Positions 1-5,455 of a stretch of 5,455 nt of DNA are shown here, in pieces. The notes beneath the pieces are model-generated. The model worked only from the letters and a program-made list of their open reading frames with translations, had not been told where the DNA came from and searched no databases. Origin of the DNA: Candidatus Sulfopaludibacter sp. SbA3 (GTDB lineage: Bacteria > Acidobacteriota > Vicinamibacteria > Vicinamibacterales > UBA2999); the NCBI GenBank assembly GCA_945866285.1, contig CAMBHC010000209.1, positions 1 to 5,455 of the forward strand. The letters are read 5' to 3'. The first letter of the stretch is position 1. Every line of letters starts with the position of its first letter. The position numbers were made by a program, and so were the translations under genes.

Positions 1-181
1 GATCTTCGGCATGCCGATCCTGGAAGTGTGGAAGGCCAAGACCTGCATCGTGATGAAACGCGGCATGGCCAGCGGCTACGCCGGCGTCGACAACCCGCTG
101 TTCTACAAGGACAACACGCAAATGTTGTTCGGCGATGCCAAGAAGATGATCGACGCGGTCCTGGCCGAACTCAAGAAGTAA
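1..181 (+). CDS. pntB: NAD(P) transhydrogenase subunit beta, C-terminal end (partial)
   Basis: This is the 3' end of a gene running in from the left edge: 59 codons in the frame starting at base 2, ending in TAA at 179-181. PntB is the membrane subunit of the proton-translocating transhydrogenase, which moves hydride between NADH and NADP+ using the proton gradient. The visible part is the end of the NADP(H)-binding domain III. It shows the family's closing signature: MPILEVWKAK, then a KRGMASGYAGV stretch (the loop that folds over NADP), then NPLFYKDNTQMLFGDAKK and a final helix ending AELKK. From memory, E. coli PntB ends in an almost superimposable way (GYAGVxNPLF, MLFGDAK), so the C-terminus looks intact. 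The membrane part and the pntA partner would lie upstream. No clear hairpin follows the stop. Identification is firm despite the short length. Confidence 0.93.
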   Translation, partial: IFGMPILEVWKAKTCIVMKRGMASGYAGVDNPLFYKDNTQMLFGDAKKMIDAVLAELKK

Positions 182-233
182 CTGGGTAATGCGGTTCATC
201 CTGTCGGCGTAGAATCGGCGCCGGGGGGATGGC

Positions 234-425
234 ATGAGAACAACGACCACTGGACGCGAGCCCGGCGATCCGCATCCGTACGTGATCGGTACCGACAGCG
301 TGCGCCGCTACCTCAAGGTGGCCGAGGAATGCGCGATTGCCGGAATGATGCGATTGCCATAACCACACGATGCGATCGTCGCGCACTTCATGACACTGCT
401 CGCCGACCTCGGCGAGGTGGCGTGA
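234..425 (+). pseudogene. Small decayed reading frame with one in-frame stop; possible C-terminal gene remnant
   Basis: An ATG at 234 follows a G-run (223-228) at ribosome-binding distance and opens a 42-codon frame ending in TAA at 360-362. The same frame continues without another stop for 20 more codons (HDAIVAHFMTLLADLGEVA) to TGA at 423-425. Third codon positions are mostly G or C on both sides of the TAA, as in real genes of this genome, which suggests one former coding sequence with a nonsense change. The first part contains DPHPYVIGTDSVRRYLKVAE, which looks like a conserved protein segment and faintly recalls the C-terminal tail of some metallo-beta-lactamase-fold hydrolases; that resemblance is from memory and weak. 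No catalytic motif is present, so it cannot be a whole enzyme. Alternatives are a genuine 42-residue protein, or chance. It lies between pntB and the convergent amidase gene and runs up to the repeat at 432. Confidence 0.4.
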
Positions 426-431
426 CTGTAC

Positions 432-475
432 TAGGGTCAGACCCCTCGGCGCTTCCTGCTCGGGGTCAGACCCTA
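432..475. repeat. Paired GGGTCAGACCC palindromes, REP/REPIN-like; possible terminator
   Basis: Arms TAGGGTCAGACCCC (432-445) and GGGGTCAGACCCTA (462-475) flank a 16-base spacer. They are inverted copies that differ only at the central base. Each core, GGGTCAGACCC, is itself a palindrome around one central A, so the cores also read as a direct repeat. Two short palindromes in inverted arrangement are the layout of REP doublets (REPINs) mobilised by REP-associated tyrosine transposases; no transposase is visible here. The element sits at the convergent end of the amidase gene, and that gene's TAG stop (475-473 on the minus strand) is part of the right arm. Folded as RNA, the arms give a strong G+C stem that could end transcription from either side, although there is no T-tract. 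Confidence 0.65.
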
Positions 476-2938
476 TTTCACGGTGGTGGGCGGCCGCCGG
501 TGATGCGTGGCCCGTTCGTAGGCCGCAGCCAACTCCAGCAACCGCTTGTCATCCCACATCCGCCCGAGCAACGACACCCCGACCGGATAGCGGCCACCGA
601 TGAATCCGGCCGGCACGGTCACTTGCGGCAGTCCGGTCGCGGCGCTCTCCTCACAGGTGCCGGGCTCCGATCCGTATCGCTCAAGACCGCCCTCGTGGGT
701 GTGGGGACGCGCCTGGTTGGCCGGGAACAGCAGCGCCTCAAGCTTCTGCTGGTCCATGAGATCCACAAAGATCTGCCGGAAGGCCTCGCGACCTGCAAAG
801 AACCGGCGGGTCGCCTCATCGAGCGCGGTGCCGGTCGGCACCGGCGCCAGCGCTCCCTCGAATCGACGCGCGCTGACCGGCGCCAGCTTCCCTGACGCGA
901 GTAGCTCCTGGATCGTCAGGACCTTGTCTCCCGGCTTCGCGCCACGAGACAGGTAGGCCTCCCATCCGGCTCGCAGTGAACCGGGCGCCGAGCCTCGTGC
1001 GGCGGCGTACTTCTCGTCGTAGTCGGCGATGGCGACATCGACCACGATGGCGCCGGCAGACTGCAGTTCCTTGATCACCCGACCCATGTTGGCGGCGACA
1101 TCGCGTTCGCCGGTGAATCCCACGAAACGCTGGCGCAGCGCGCCGATGCGCTTGCCCTTGAGCGATGCGGCATCCAGTCCCTGGGCGAACGAACCGGAAA
1201 TGTGCGACGCGGCGGTGGCCGTCACCGGATCTTCGGGATCCGAGCCGGTCACCAGGTCGAGGGCCATGGCCACGTCGCGGACCGACTTAGCCATGGGGCC
1301 CACGGCATCGTTAAAGGTGTTCAGAGGCATCACGCCCGCACGGCTCGTCATGCCTCGTGTCGTGCGAATGGTAGCGAGCGAGGCAAACGAAGCCGGGTTC
1401 GACAGCGAGTTACAGGTGTCGGTGCCGAACCCCAGCGCGGCCAGGCTGGCCGCCACCGCGGTGGCGCTGCCGCCGCTGGAACCGGACGTGCTCAACGACG
1501 GGTCGTAGGCGTTGCCGATGGTACCGCCGACGGTGCTGATGCCGAAGTCGCCAAACGGAAACTCGTCGAGATTGGCCTTGCCGAGAACGACCGCACCGCC
1601 CTGTTTCATACCGGCGGCGACGCGCGAGTCGAGACGCGGCCGGTGATCGATCAGCGCCTGTGACCCGCTCGTCGTGGGCAGCTCGATGGCATCGATGTTG
1701 TCCTTGAACACGACGGGTACGCCGTGGAACGGGCTCCGGATGCGGCCACTCGCTCGTTCGGCGTCGCGGGCGCGAGCATCAGCAATCGCTCGGGGGTTAA
1801 TCGCCAGCACCGCACGAAACGTCGGACCGTGACGGTCGTACTGCGACAGCCGCGCCAGGTACTCGCGGGTGATGTCTTCGGATGAGACGAGGTTGCGGGT
1901 CATCGCATCCTGCAGTTGGGTGACGGTCTTTTCAAACACCGTGAAGGCCGCTGGCGCGGGTGTGGCCGGCCAGTTGACGATTTGCGATCGCTGCAGGGCC
2001 GTGAGGCCGCGCCAGTCCGGCGCGGCCACCAGTTGCCTGGCGACCGCGGTCACGCGCGCGATCTCGGATCCGGCGGCCGGCACCTTGGCATCGGCTCCGG
2101 CATAGACGGCTTCCCCGGTCACCAACGCGTCCTTGAACGGAATGGGAGAGCCGCCACGGGGATCGTAGATCTCAGAGAGCCCCTTCACGACGAACGTCAC
2201 CAGCGCCGCGGTCTCGCCCGGGCGCAAGCGCAGCGTGAAGACATAGCCGATGTGCGCGGTGTCCATCCCAGGCCAGGCCGCGTCGAAGGGATCGCCGTAC
2301 ATGTCGCCGACCGATGTCAACGCACCGCGGCGGGTGCCCAGCACGTGCGCGGACGGCCCGTGACCCGAGGGGCCGTCAACCGGCTGAGCCGCGCCCTTCG
2401 CGTTTTGCATCATCGTGACAAAACTGTCGGCCGTGTCGATCTGCTGATCGCCACTGGAGGTGACCGCCACGGTCGCCCGCCCGCCATCCTCGCCCGTCCC
2501 GACGGCGCCACCCCAGGCGACGCGCACCGTTCGCTCGTCAGCGGTCGTGTTGGTGAACGAATCGAAGTACCGCAAGTAGGAGGTGTCCTTCGACGTGCTG
2601 ATCCCCCGGGCAATGATGATGCCCTCGTGCCAGGCGGGGGTGATCGAGTCGAAGCGACCGGCGCCATCGTGGTGCAGGCCGAAGCCATGCAGATACTGAT
2701 TGGTGACCACCAGCGAGTTGTCCGCGCGCCGCACCTGGAGCTTGAGATAGCCAAAGCCATTGAACGGGTTGGCGCGCCCGCCGGTGGCAATGCCGCCGCT
2801 GTCTTGCGACCACGGCGAGGTGTCCTGGAGGTCCCAGAACTGGCCGTCGCTCGAAGGCACGCGCGTAACGGCGACGACGCTGATGGCACACATCGCCGCG
2901 CCGATGGTCGCAAGGGCCAGTGCCTTGAGGGTTCGCAT
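473..2938 (-). CDS. Exported amidase-signature family hydrolase with large N-terminal beta-rich domain
   Basis: The 821-residue protein hydrolyses an unknown amide or ester. Residues 5-24 are a hydrophobic export signal or anchor after MRTLK. Residues ~30-300 are rich in short beta-like stretches, aromatics and Gly/Asp, and match no family I recognise. Residues ~335-815 are an amidase-signature (AS) domain. K412 (VVFKDNID), cis-Ser S487 (SGSSGGSA) and nucleophile S511 (GTDTCNSLSNPA) form the triad; the gaps of 75 and 24 residues equal those of FAAH (K142, S217, S241). The usual Gly-Gly before the nucleophile is Cys509-Asn510. A typical AS enzyme is about 450-550 residues, so the N-terminal domain is a true extension. 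The ATG at 2938 is chosen because the export signal begins there; the frame stays open further upstream only as antisense to the next gene. No Shine-Dalgarno is visible. It is unlikely to be GatA, being exported, fused and without gatB/gatC. Substrate unknown. Confidence 0.88.
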   Translation of the reverse strand: MRTLKALALATIGAAMCAISVVAVTRVPSSDGQFWDLQDTSPWSQDSGGIATGGRANPFNGFGYLKLQVRRADNSLVVTNQYLHGFGLHHDGAGRFDSITPAWHEGIIIARGISTSKDTSYLRYFDSFTNTTADERTVRVAWGGAVGTGEDGGRATVAVTSSGDQQIDTADSFVTMMQNAKGAAQPVDGPSGHGPSAHVLGTRRGALTSVGDMYGDPFDAAWPGMDTAHIGYVFTLRLRPGETAALVTFVVKGLSEIYDPRGGSPIPFKDALVTGEAVYAGADAKVPAAGSEIARVTAVARQLVAAPDWRGLTALQRSQIVNWPATPAPAAFTVFEKTVTQLQDAMTRNLVSSEDITREYLARLSQYDRHGPTFRAVLAINPRAIADARARDAERASGRIRSPFHGVPVVFKDNIDAIELPTTSGSQALIDHRPRLDSRVAAGMKQGGAVVLGKANLDEFPFGDFGISTVGGTIGNAYDPSLSTSGSSGGSATAVAASLAALGFGTDTCNSLSNPASFASLATIRTTRGMTSRAGVMPLNTFNDAVGPMAKSVRDVAMALDLVTGSDPEDPVTATAASHISGSFAQGLDAASLKGKRIGALRQRFVGFTGERDVAANMGRVIKELQSAGAIVVDVAIADYDEKYAAARGSAPGSLRAGWEAYLSRGAKPGDKVLTIQELLASGKLAPVSARRFEGALAPVPTGTALDEATRRFFAGREAFRQIFVDLMDQQKLEALLFPANQARPHTHEGGLERYGSEPGTCEESAATGLPQVTVPAGFIGGRYPVGVSLLGRMWDDKRLLELAAAYERATHHRRPPTTVK

Positions 2939-2953
2939 CACGCGGAGTATAAG
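2925..2953 (+). promoter_or_regulatory. Putative sigma70-type promoter for the peptidase-symporter operon
   Basis: TTGAGG (2925-2930) and TATAAG (2948-2953) are separated by exactly 17 bases, matching the housekeeping consensus at 4/6 and 5/6 positions. The -35 box lies inside the first codons of the divergent amidase gene. Transcription would begin near 2960-2961, leaving about eight bases before the ATG at 2969 or about two before the alternative GTG at 2963. The call is from pattern only; the housekeeping consensus is assumed to apply in this organism. Confidence 0.5.
2946..2951 (-). promoter_or_regulatory. Putative -10 box (TATACT) for the amidase gene; likely leaderless transcript
   Basis: Read on the minus strand, TATACT is followed by only seven bases (CCGCGTG) before the amidase ATG at 2938. 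Usual -10 to start-site spacing would put the first transcribed base at or next to the A of that ATG. No purine-rich ribosome-binding site precedes the ATG, which agrees with a leaderless mRNA. A -35 match is poor (TTCATG at 2973-2968, 16-base spacer). This box overlaps the plus-strand -10 box by four bases. Confidence 0.45.
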
Positions 2954-2954
2954 T

Positions 2955-2960
2955 GAGAAG
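2955..2960 (+). promoter_or_regulatory. Weak ribosome-binding site GAGAAG deciding the start at 2969
   Basis: GAGAAG lies eight bases before the ATG at 2969, a good distance, but only two bases before the GTG at 2963, which is too close. This favours the ATG. If transcription really starts near 2960, however, the site would not be in the mRNA and the GTG at 2963 could serve as a near-leaderless start. Confidence 0.4.
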
Positions 2961-2968
2961 ATGTGGCC

Positions 2969-4009
2969 ATGAAGCGGATGCTCCTGGGTTGCTCCCTTGC
3001 TACGGTGATGGCAGCAGCGCCGTCGGCGCAATCGCGCCCCAATGGCATCACCGCGATCGACGGGCTGCGGGTAGGCCACTTCACGCTGAGCGAGAAGCCG
3101 ACCGGCTGCACCGTGATCCTTGCCGAGAAAGGCGCCACCGGCGGCGTGTCGGTGCGCGGCTCGGCGCCGGGTACGCGTGAGACCGACCTGCTGGATCCCT
3201 CCAACCTGGTGGAGCAAGTGCACGCCATCGTGCTGTCCGGCGGCAGTGCGTTTGGTCTCGACTCCGCCAGTGGCGTGATGCGCTATCTCGAAGAGCGCAA
3301 GGTCGGCTTCCCATTCGGCGGCGCCTACGTGCCGATCGTTCCGGCCGCGGTGCTGTTCGACCTGCCGATCGCGGGCAAGCCGTTGATCCGTCCTGATGCC
3401 ACGTGCGGCTACGAAGCGGCGAAGGCAGCCACGACCGGCGCGATCGCGGAAGGCAGTATTGGCGCCGGTGCGGGCGCCACCGTCGGCAAGTTCGCGGGCG
3501 GCGGCAAGCCCATGAAGGGCGGCATCGGCACGGCGTCGATCACGCTGCCGAGCGGCCTGACCATCGCGGCGATCGTCGCGGTGAACGCGGGTGGCGACAT
3601 TGTCGACCCTGCCACCGGACGCCTTGTCGCCGGCGCGCGTGGCACTGACGGCCAGGCGTTTCTGGATGCGCGCGTGGTGATGCGCAACGGCTCCCTTGAG
3701 AAGCCGCGACCCGGCGAGAACACCACGATCGGCTTGATTGCCACGAATGCGAAGCTGACCAAGGCCCAGGCGAAGAAGGTCGCCGACATGGCGCACGACG
3801 GGTTTGCCCGCGCCATTGTCCCGGCCCACACCATGGGTGACGGCGACACGATCTTCGCCATCGCCACTGGCGGCCACCCGGGCGACGCCAACGTGTCGCT
3901 GATCGGCGGCCTCGCCGCCGAGGTGATGGCCGACGCGATCCTGCGCGGCGTCCGTGAAGCCACTGGCCTGCCGAACATCCCGGCCGTTCGCGACCTGCGC
4001 CGCCCGTGA
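2969..4009 (+). CDS. Exported P1-family (S58) self-cleaving hydrolase, DmpA/NylC type
   Basis: The 346-residue protein belongs to the P1 family of N-terminal-nucleophile hydrolases: aminopeptidases such as DmpA and BapA, and the nylon-oligomer endo-hydrolase NylC. Residues 1-20 look like a signal peptide (KR, then a hydrophobic stretch ending AAAPSA before QS), implying export. Family features are NGITAIDGLRVGH near residue 25, VLSGGSAFGLDSA at 89-100, and K174 in VGKFAGGG. N206 in AVNAGGD and D291 and D293 in GDGDTIF are also present. Self-cleavage is predicted between N251 and T252 (E-N/TTIG), making T252 the nucleophile of a ~95-residue small subunit. The distances from T252 to D291 and D293 (39 and 41) equal those I recall for NylC (T267, D306, D308). 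DmpA and BapA use Ser instead. An alternative GTG start at 2963 adds two residues. The downstream symporter overlaps by four bases. Substrate (peptide, beta-peptide or oligoamide) cannot be read from sequence. Confidence 0.9.
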   Translation: MKRMLLGCSLATVMAAAPSAQSRPNGITAIDGLRVGHFTLSEKPTGCTVILAEKGATGGVSVRGSAPGTRETDLLDPSNLVEQVHAIVLSGGSAFGLDSASGVMRYLEERKVGFPFGGAYVPIVPAAVLFDLPIAGKPLIRPDATCGYEAAKAATTGAIAEGSIGAGAGATVGKFAGGGKPMKGGIGTASITLPSGLTIAAIVAVNAGGDIVDPATGRLVAGARGTDGQAFLDARVVMRNGSLEKPRPGENTTIGLIATNAKLTKAQAKKVADMAHDGFARAIVPAHTMGDGDTIFAIATGGHPGDANVSLIGGLAAEVMADAILRGVREATGLPNIPAVRDLRRP

Positions 4010-5403
4010 ACGTTGCCCTCGTCTTCCTGATCACCTACACGGTCGCCCTCACCGCTTTTGGCGTGTGGGTGGGCCGCCGCGTGACCGGCGCCGCCGACTT
4101 CTTCGTCGCCGGCCGCAGCCTGTCATGGCCGCTCATCGCGGGTACGGTGCTCGCGGCGAACATCGGCGCCGGAACGACGGTGGGCGCCGCCGGGCTCGCC
4201 TACCGCGACGGCCTGGGCGCGTGGTGGTGGAACGGCGCGGTGGGCATCGGCACGCTCGTGCTCGCGTTGTGGGTCGGTCCCAAGCTGTGGCAGTTGGCGT
4301 CCGACCGCGGCCATTTCACCGTCGGCGATTTCCTCGAGGAGAGGTACGGTGGCGCGGTCCGAGGACTGGTGGGTTTGCTGATCGCCGTCGGTGCGCTGGC
4401 CTTGCTGGCCGGACAGCTGATCGCTGGGGCCGCCGTGCTCGAAGTGGTCGGCGGGCTGCCGCGATGGCAGGGCATTGCCATTGGCGGCATTGCCATGACG
4501 GTGTACTTCACGGCCGGGGGGTTGTTAAGCTCGGCGTGGGTCAACGCCTTGCAGGTGGTGGTCTTGCTTGGCGGCTTTCTCGTGGCCGCGCCGCTGATCC
4601 TGAGGAAGGTCGGCGGCCTGGAGGCCATTGCGGCGACGCCCGGCATTCCGGCCACCTACTGGGATCCGATGTACTCCGCCGGGGTGTCATCGGGCTGGAC
4701 GCTGCTGATCCTGCTGACGCCTGGGTTCATCATCTCGCCGGGCCTCGTCCAGAAGGCGTACGGCGCGATTGATGCGCGGAGCGTGCGCATCGGGCTGGGC
4801 GTGGCGGCCGGTGCGCAGATGCTGTTTTCGTTCCTGCCGGTGGTGCTGGGCATGGCGGCGCGGGTCAATCATCCCGACATCGCGAGCGCGAATGTCGTGC
4901 TGCCGACGGTCTTGCTGGCGGAACTGCCGGTGGCGATCGGGGCGCTCAGTCTCGCCGCCATCTTCACGGCCGAGGTCAGCACGTGCGATGCCATCCTGTT
5001 CATGGTGGCGACTTCGTCCTCCCGCGATCTGTACCAGCGGTTCATCAACCCGAAGGCGACCTCGGCACAGATGCTGTTTGTCGCGCGGGCCGCGGCCCTG
5101 ATCGGCGGCGTGCTCGGCATGCTCCTGGCCACCCAGCTGGCGACCATCATCGATGCGATGAAGATTTTCTATTCGCTGCTGAGCGCGACGTTATTCGTGC
5201 CCATGATCGGCGCGCTGTGGTCGACGCGCGCGGGAGCGCGAGAAGCGATGGCGGCCATCGTGTGCGGCGTCACGGCGCTGTTGACGGTGCAGTTCGGCAC
5301 CGACCGCACGGGCTGGTGGGACCCGAGCCTGTGGGGATTGATGGCCAGCGCGGTTGGATATGTCGGGATGTTGATGACGCGGAGTGCCAGCAGGGCCGCC
5401 TGA
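4006..5403 (+). CDS. Sodium:solute symporter (SSF family), substrate unknown
   Basis: This 465-residue inner-membrane protein has about 13 hydrophobic segments, as in the Na+/solute symporter family (PutP, PanF, vSGLT). It starts at a GTG sharing GTGA with the peptidase stop, with no own ribosome-binding site, so translation is probably coupled; the first hydrophobic segment begins at residue 3 and no nearby ATG exists. The early SSF motif FFVAGRSLSWPLIAGT is at 32-47. The Na2 sodium site appears intact: A50 and I53 in LAANIGAG match vSGLT A62 and I65, and A322, S325 and T326 in AEVSTCDA match vSGLT A361, S364 and S365. From S325-T326, 14 residues lead to DLY, as I recall for PutP. Na+-driven import is therefore likely. 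Pairing with a secreted hydrolase suggests uptake of an amino acid, peptide or amine product (inference). It could instead carry an unrelated solute. Confidence 0.9.
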   Translation: MNVALVFLITYTVALTAFGVWVGRRVTGAADFFVAGRSLSWPLIAGTVLAANIGAGTTVGAAGLAYRDGLGAWWWNGAVGIGTLVLALWVGPKLWQLASDRGHFTVGDFLEERYGGAVRGLVGLLIAVGALALLAGQLIAGAAVLEVVGGLPRWQGIAIGGIAMTVYFTAGGLLSSAWVNALQVVVLLGGFLVAAPLILRKVGGLEAIAATPGIPATYWDPMYSAGVSSGWTLLILLTPGFIISPGLVQKAYGAIDARSVRIGLGVAAGAQMLFSFLPVVLGMAARVNHPDIASANVVLPTVLLAELPVAIGALSLAAIFTAEVSTCDAILFMVATSSSRDLYQRFINPKATSAQMLFVARAAALIGGVLGMLLATQLATIIDAMKIFYSLLSATLFVPMIGALWSTRAGAREAMAAIVCGVTALLTVQFGTDRTGWWDPSLWGLMASAVGYVGMLMTRSASRAA

Positions 5404-5408
5404 CAGGA

Positions 5409-5433
5409 AGTGCCAGGCCGCCCTCCTGGCACT
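5409..5433 (+). terminator. Hairpin after the symporter gene, probable terminator
   Basis: AGTGCCAGG (5409-5417) and CCTGGCACT (5425-5433) are a perfect 9-bp inverted repeat around a 7-base loop, starting five bases after the symporter stop. The following bases (ACTTACCT) are only mildly T-rich, so it may be a weak intrinsic terminator or an mRNA 3'-end stabiliser. It lies where the peptidase-symporter operon should end. Confidence 0.6.
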
Positions 5434-5455
5434 ACTTACCTCGGGGCCAACGCCT

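Noticed and set aside
347..376. Direct repeat GATGCGAT at 347-354 and 369-376
   Set aside because: Only two short copies 22 bases apart with no array or further unit; likely chance.
329..895. 188-codon plus-strand frame across the repeat and the amidase C-terminus
   Set aside because: Low-complexity Arg-rich translation antisense to the conserved AS C-terminus.
473..2938. Amidase as the GatA subunit of Glu-tRNA(Gln) amidotransferase
   Set aside because: It has an export signal and a 300-residue N-terminal extension, lacks gatB/gatC neighbours, and has a divergent nucleophile motif.
1916..2956. 346-codon plus-strand open frame opposite the amidase N-terminal domain
   Set aside because: Arg/Gly-rich shadow of the opposite strand without family motifs; the minus-strand protein has the convincing domain content.
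2969..3010. Possible lipoprotein lipobox (LLGC at residues 6-9? of the P1 hydrolase start)
   Set aside because: The cysteine is residue 8, leaving too short a hydrophobic stretch before it, and Leu at -2 is atypical. A standard signal peptidase site near residue 20 fits better.
2939..3877. Open frame extending the amidase on the minus strand by 313 codons upstream of its start
   Set aside because: It runs antisense to the clearly genuine P1 hydrolase gene, has an Arg/Ala/His-rich composition typical of a shadow frame, and would bury the amidase export signal in mid-protein.
1..5455. CRISPR array, tRNA, rRNA, phage or defence genes
   Set aside because: No repeat-spacer periodicity, no tRNA-like or rRNA segments seen, and coding space is filled by metabolic and transport genes.

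Overview
This GC-rich window (roughly 65% G+C by eye) comes from a bacterial chromosome. Its content suggests an environmental, protein- or amide-scavenging bacterium, possibly Acidobacteriota (Vicinamibacteria-like). That guess rests on the general style of the proteins and on a GGGTCnGACCC repeat type I associate with such genomes; no rRNA or other marker is present to test it.

Layout. (1) Positions 1-181 (+) are the last 59 codons of pntB, the beta subunit of proton-translocating NAD(P) transhydrogenase. (2) Positions 182-472 hold a small, apparently decayed reading frame (234-425) interrupted by one in-frame stop. After it comes a two-armed GGGTCAGACCC repeat (432-475), whose outer arm supplies the stop codon of the next gene. 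(3) Positions 473-2938 (-) encode an 821-residue exported amidase-signature hydrolase. Its C-terminal half carries a complete Lys-cisSer-Ser triad; its first ~300 residues are a beta-rich domain I do not recognise. (4) At 2925-2968 is a very compact divergent promoter region in which the two putative -10 boxes overlap. (5) Positions 2969-4009 (+) encode an exported P1-family (S58, DmpA/NylC-type) self-cleaving N-terminal-nucleophile hydrolase. (6) Positions 4006-5403 (+), overlapping the previous gene by 4 bases (GTGA), encode a sodium:solute symporter. A 9-bp perfect hairpin (5409-5433) closes that operon.

How they may work together (inference). Two secreted amide-bond hydrolases of unrelated fold, transcribed divergently from one small control region, sit beside a Na+-coupled importer translationally coupled to one of them. 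The simplest reading is a scavenging module: cleave amide, peptide or oligoamide substrates outside the cytoplasm and import a product. The combination of an amidase-signature enzyme and a NylC-type enzyme recalls the nylA/nylC pair of 6-aminohexanoate-oligomer degraders, but nothing here shows that substrate.
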